Source: Anaerolineales bacterium (GTDB lineage Bacteria; Chloroflexota; Anaerolineae; Anaerolineales; Villigracilaceae). From it: DNA of 64,000 bases. Positions within the stretch are counted from its first letter, which is position 1. Each line of letters begins with the position of its first letter. The stretch is taken from the NCBI GenBank assembly GCA_030018695.1, contig JASEHI010000002.1, forward strand, positions 1 through 64,000, read 5' to 3'. The notes beneath the pieces were generated by a model. That model made no database searches and was not told the origin of the DNA. It saw only the letters and a program-made list of their open reading frames with translations. This document shows positions 63,362 to 64,000 of this stretch, one piece after another. The position numbers and the translations under genes were made by a program.

Positions 63362-64000
63362 TTACCGTAACAGTTCTTCCGCCTTCGTATACGCATCCAG
63401 AGCTTCTTGCAGCATGTTGGCGCGGTTATAAGCATCGCCCAGCGTTTGCCAGATGATTATATCCACAGGGAAGGTATACACCCCTTCACGCAAGTCGTGA
63501 ATGACCTCATCCAACAAGCGCTTTTTCTTGATCAACTTTGCATACCCGGCCATGGCATCGTTCAAATTTCCATTTTTCAGGGCTATTTGTGCATTTTGCA
63601 GGGTATCGGCATCTTTATCCTGACTGGGCACGCGAGCCAATTCACCCACCACGCCGGGCAGCGGGTATAAAGCCGGTTGAGTAGCAGGCGCAGCCGGCTC
63701 TGGGACAGGTTGAACCAGTTCAGGAGCGAGTGCTTCAGGTTCAACAACAGCGGGTTCAGTTGCCTCCACCTCCATCGTTTCAGCCGGCAGCCATTCTTCC
63801 GGGATCGTCGGTGTAAGGATCGCCGCTATCGGGGCGCGCTCATCTTCGCCGGGGATTTCCATCCCTGATCCTTCAACAGGCTCCTGCGGGGCGGCCGGTG
63901 AAATCATCCACTCGGGTAACTCCTCTTCTTTCGAGGCTTCAGCCACCGAGATAGGCTGGGCAATACCTCTCAACCAATCGGGTAACTCTTCATCTTTCTG
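63362..64000 (-). CDS. Proline/glutamate-rich protein with TPR-like C-terminus, partial (continues beyond window end)
   Basis: Frame remains open to base 64000 (QKDEELPDWLRGIAQPISVAEASKEEELPEWM...); C-terminus DAYNRANMLQEALDAYTKAEELL. Confidence 0.65.
   Translation of the reverse strand, partial: QKDEELPDWLRGIAQPISVAEASKEEELPEWMISPAAPQEPVEGSGMEIPGEDERAPIAAILTPTIPEEWLPAETMEVEATEPAVVEPEALAPELVQPVPEPAAPATQPALYPLPGVVGELARVPSQDKDADTLQNAQIALKNGNLNDAMAGYAKLIKKKRLLDEVIHDLREGVYTFPVDIIIWQTLGDAYNRANMLQEALDAYTKAEELLR

Overview
The window looks like a chromosomal segment of a Chloroflexota (Anaerolineae-like) genome. That lineage is inferred from gene content and style only, not tested. Most genes are housekeeping or metabolic: murI, rplS, rsmD, scpB, a pseudouridine synthase, udk, ndk, tRNA-Arg(TCG) and tRNA-Thr(CGT). 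A co-oriented cluster of about 17.5 kb (17.7-35.2 kb) holds two tungsten-type aldehyde:ferredoxin oxidoreductases, four class-III aminotransferases, two SSS symporters, a saccharopine-dehydrogenase-like protein, an MMSDH-like dehydrogenase and an Lrp regulator. A xanthine-dehydrogenase-type molybdoenzyme operon lies at 58.3-62.7 kb. The most unusual content is small mobile or repeated DNA: (1) short palindromic elements carried in frame inside at least seven protein-coding genes; (2) a ~110-bp MITE-like element present twice with perfect 9-bp target-site duplications, plus related degenerate copies; (3) many short arrays with 7-9-bp periods, often in inverted pairs, whose unit differs at each locus; (4) toxin-antitoxin-like modules sitting between partial duplications of neighbouring host genes (NYN gene, adenosine-specific kinase, LRR-ROCO gene); (5) an integron attC-like site after a DinB-like ORF; (6) several decayed gene fragments. 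No CRISPR array, rRNA or intact transposase was seen. All family names come from reading motifs in the translations; no database search was run.
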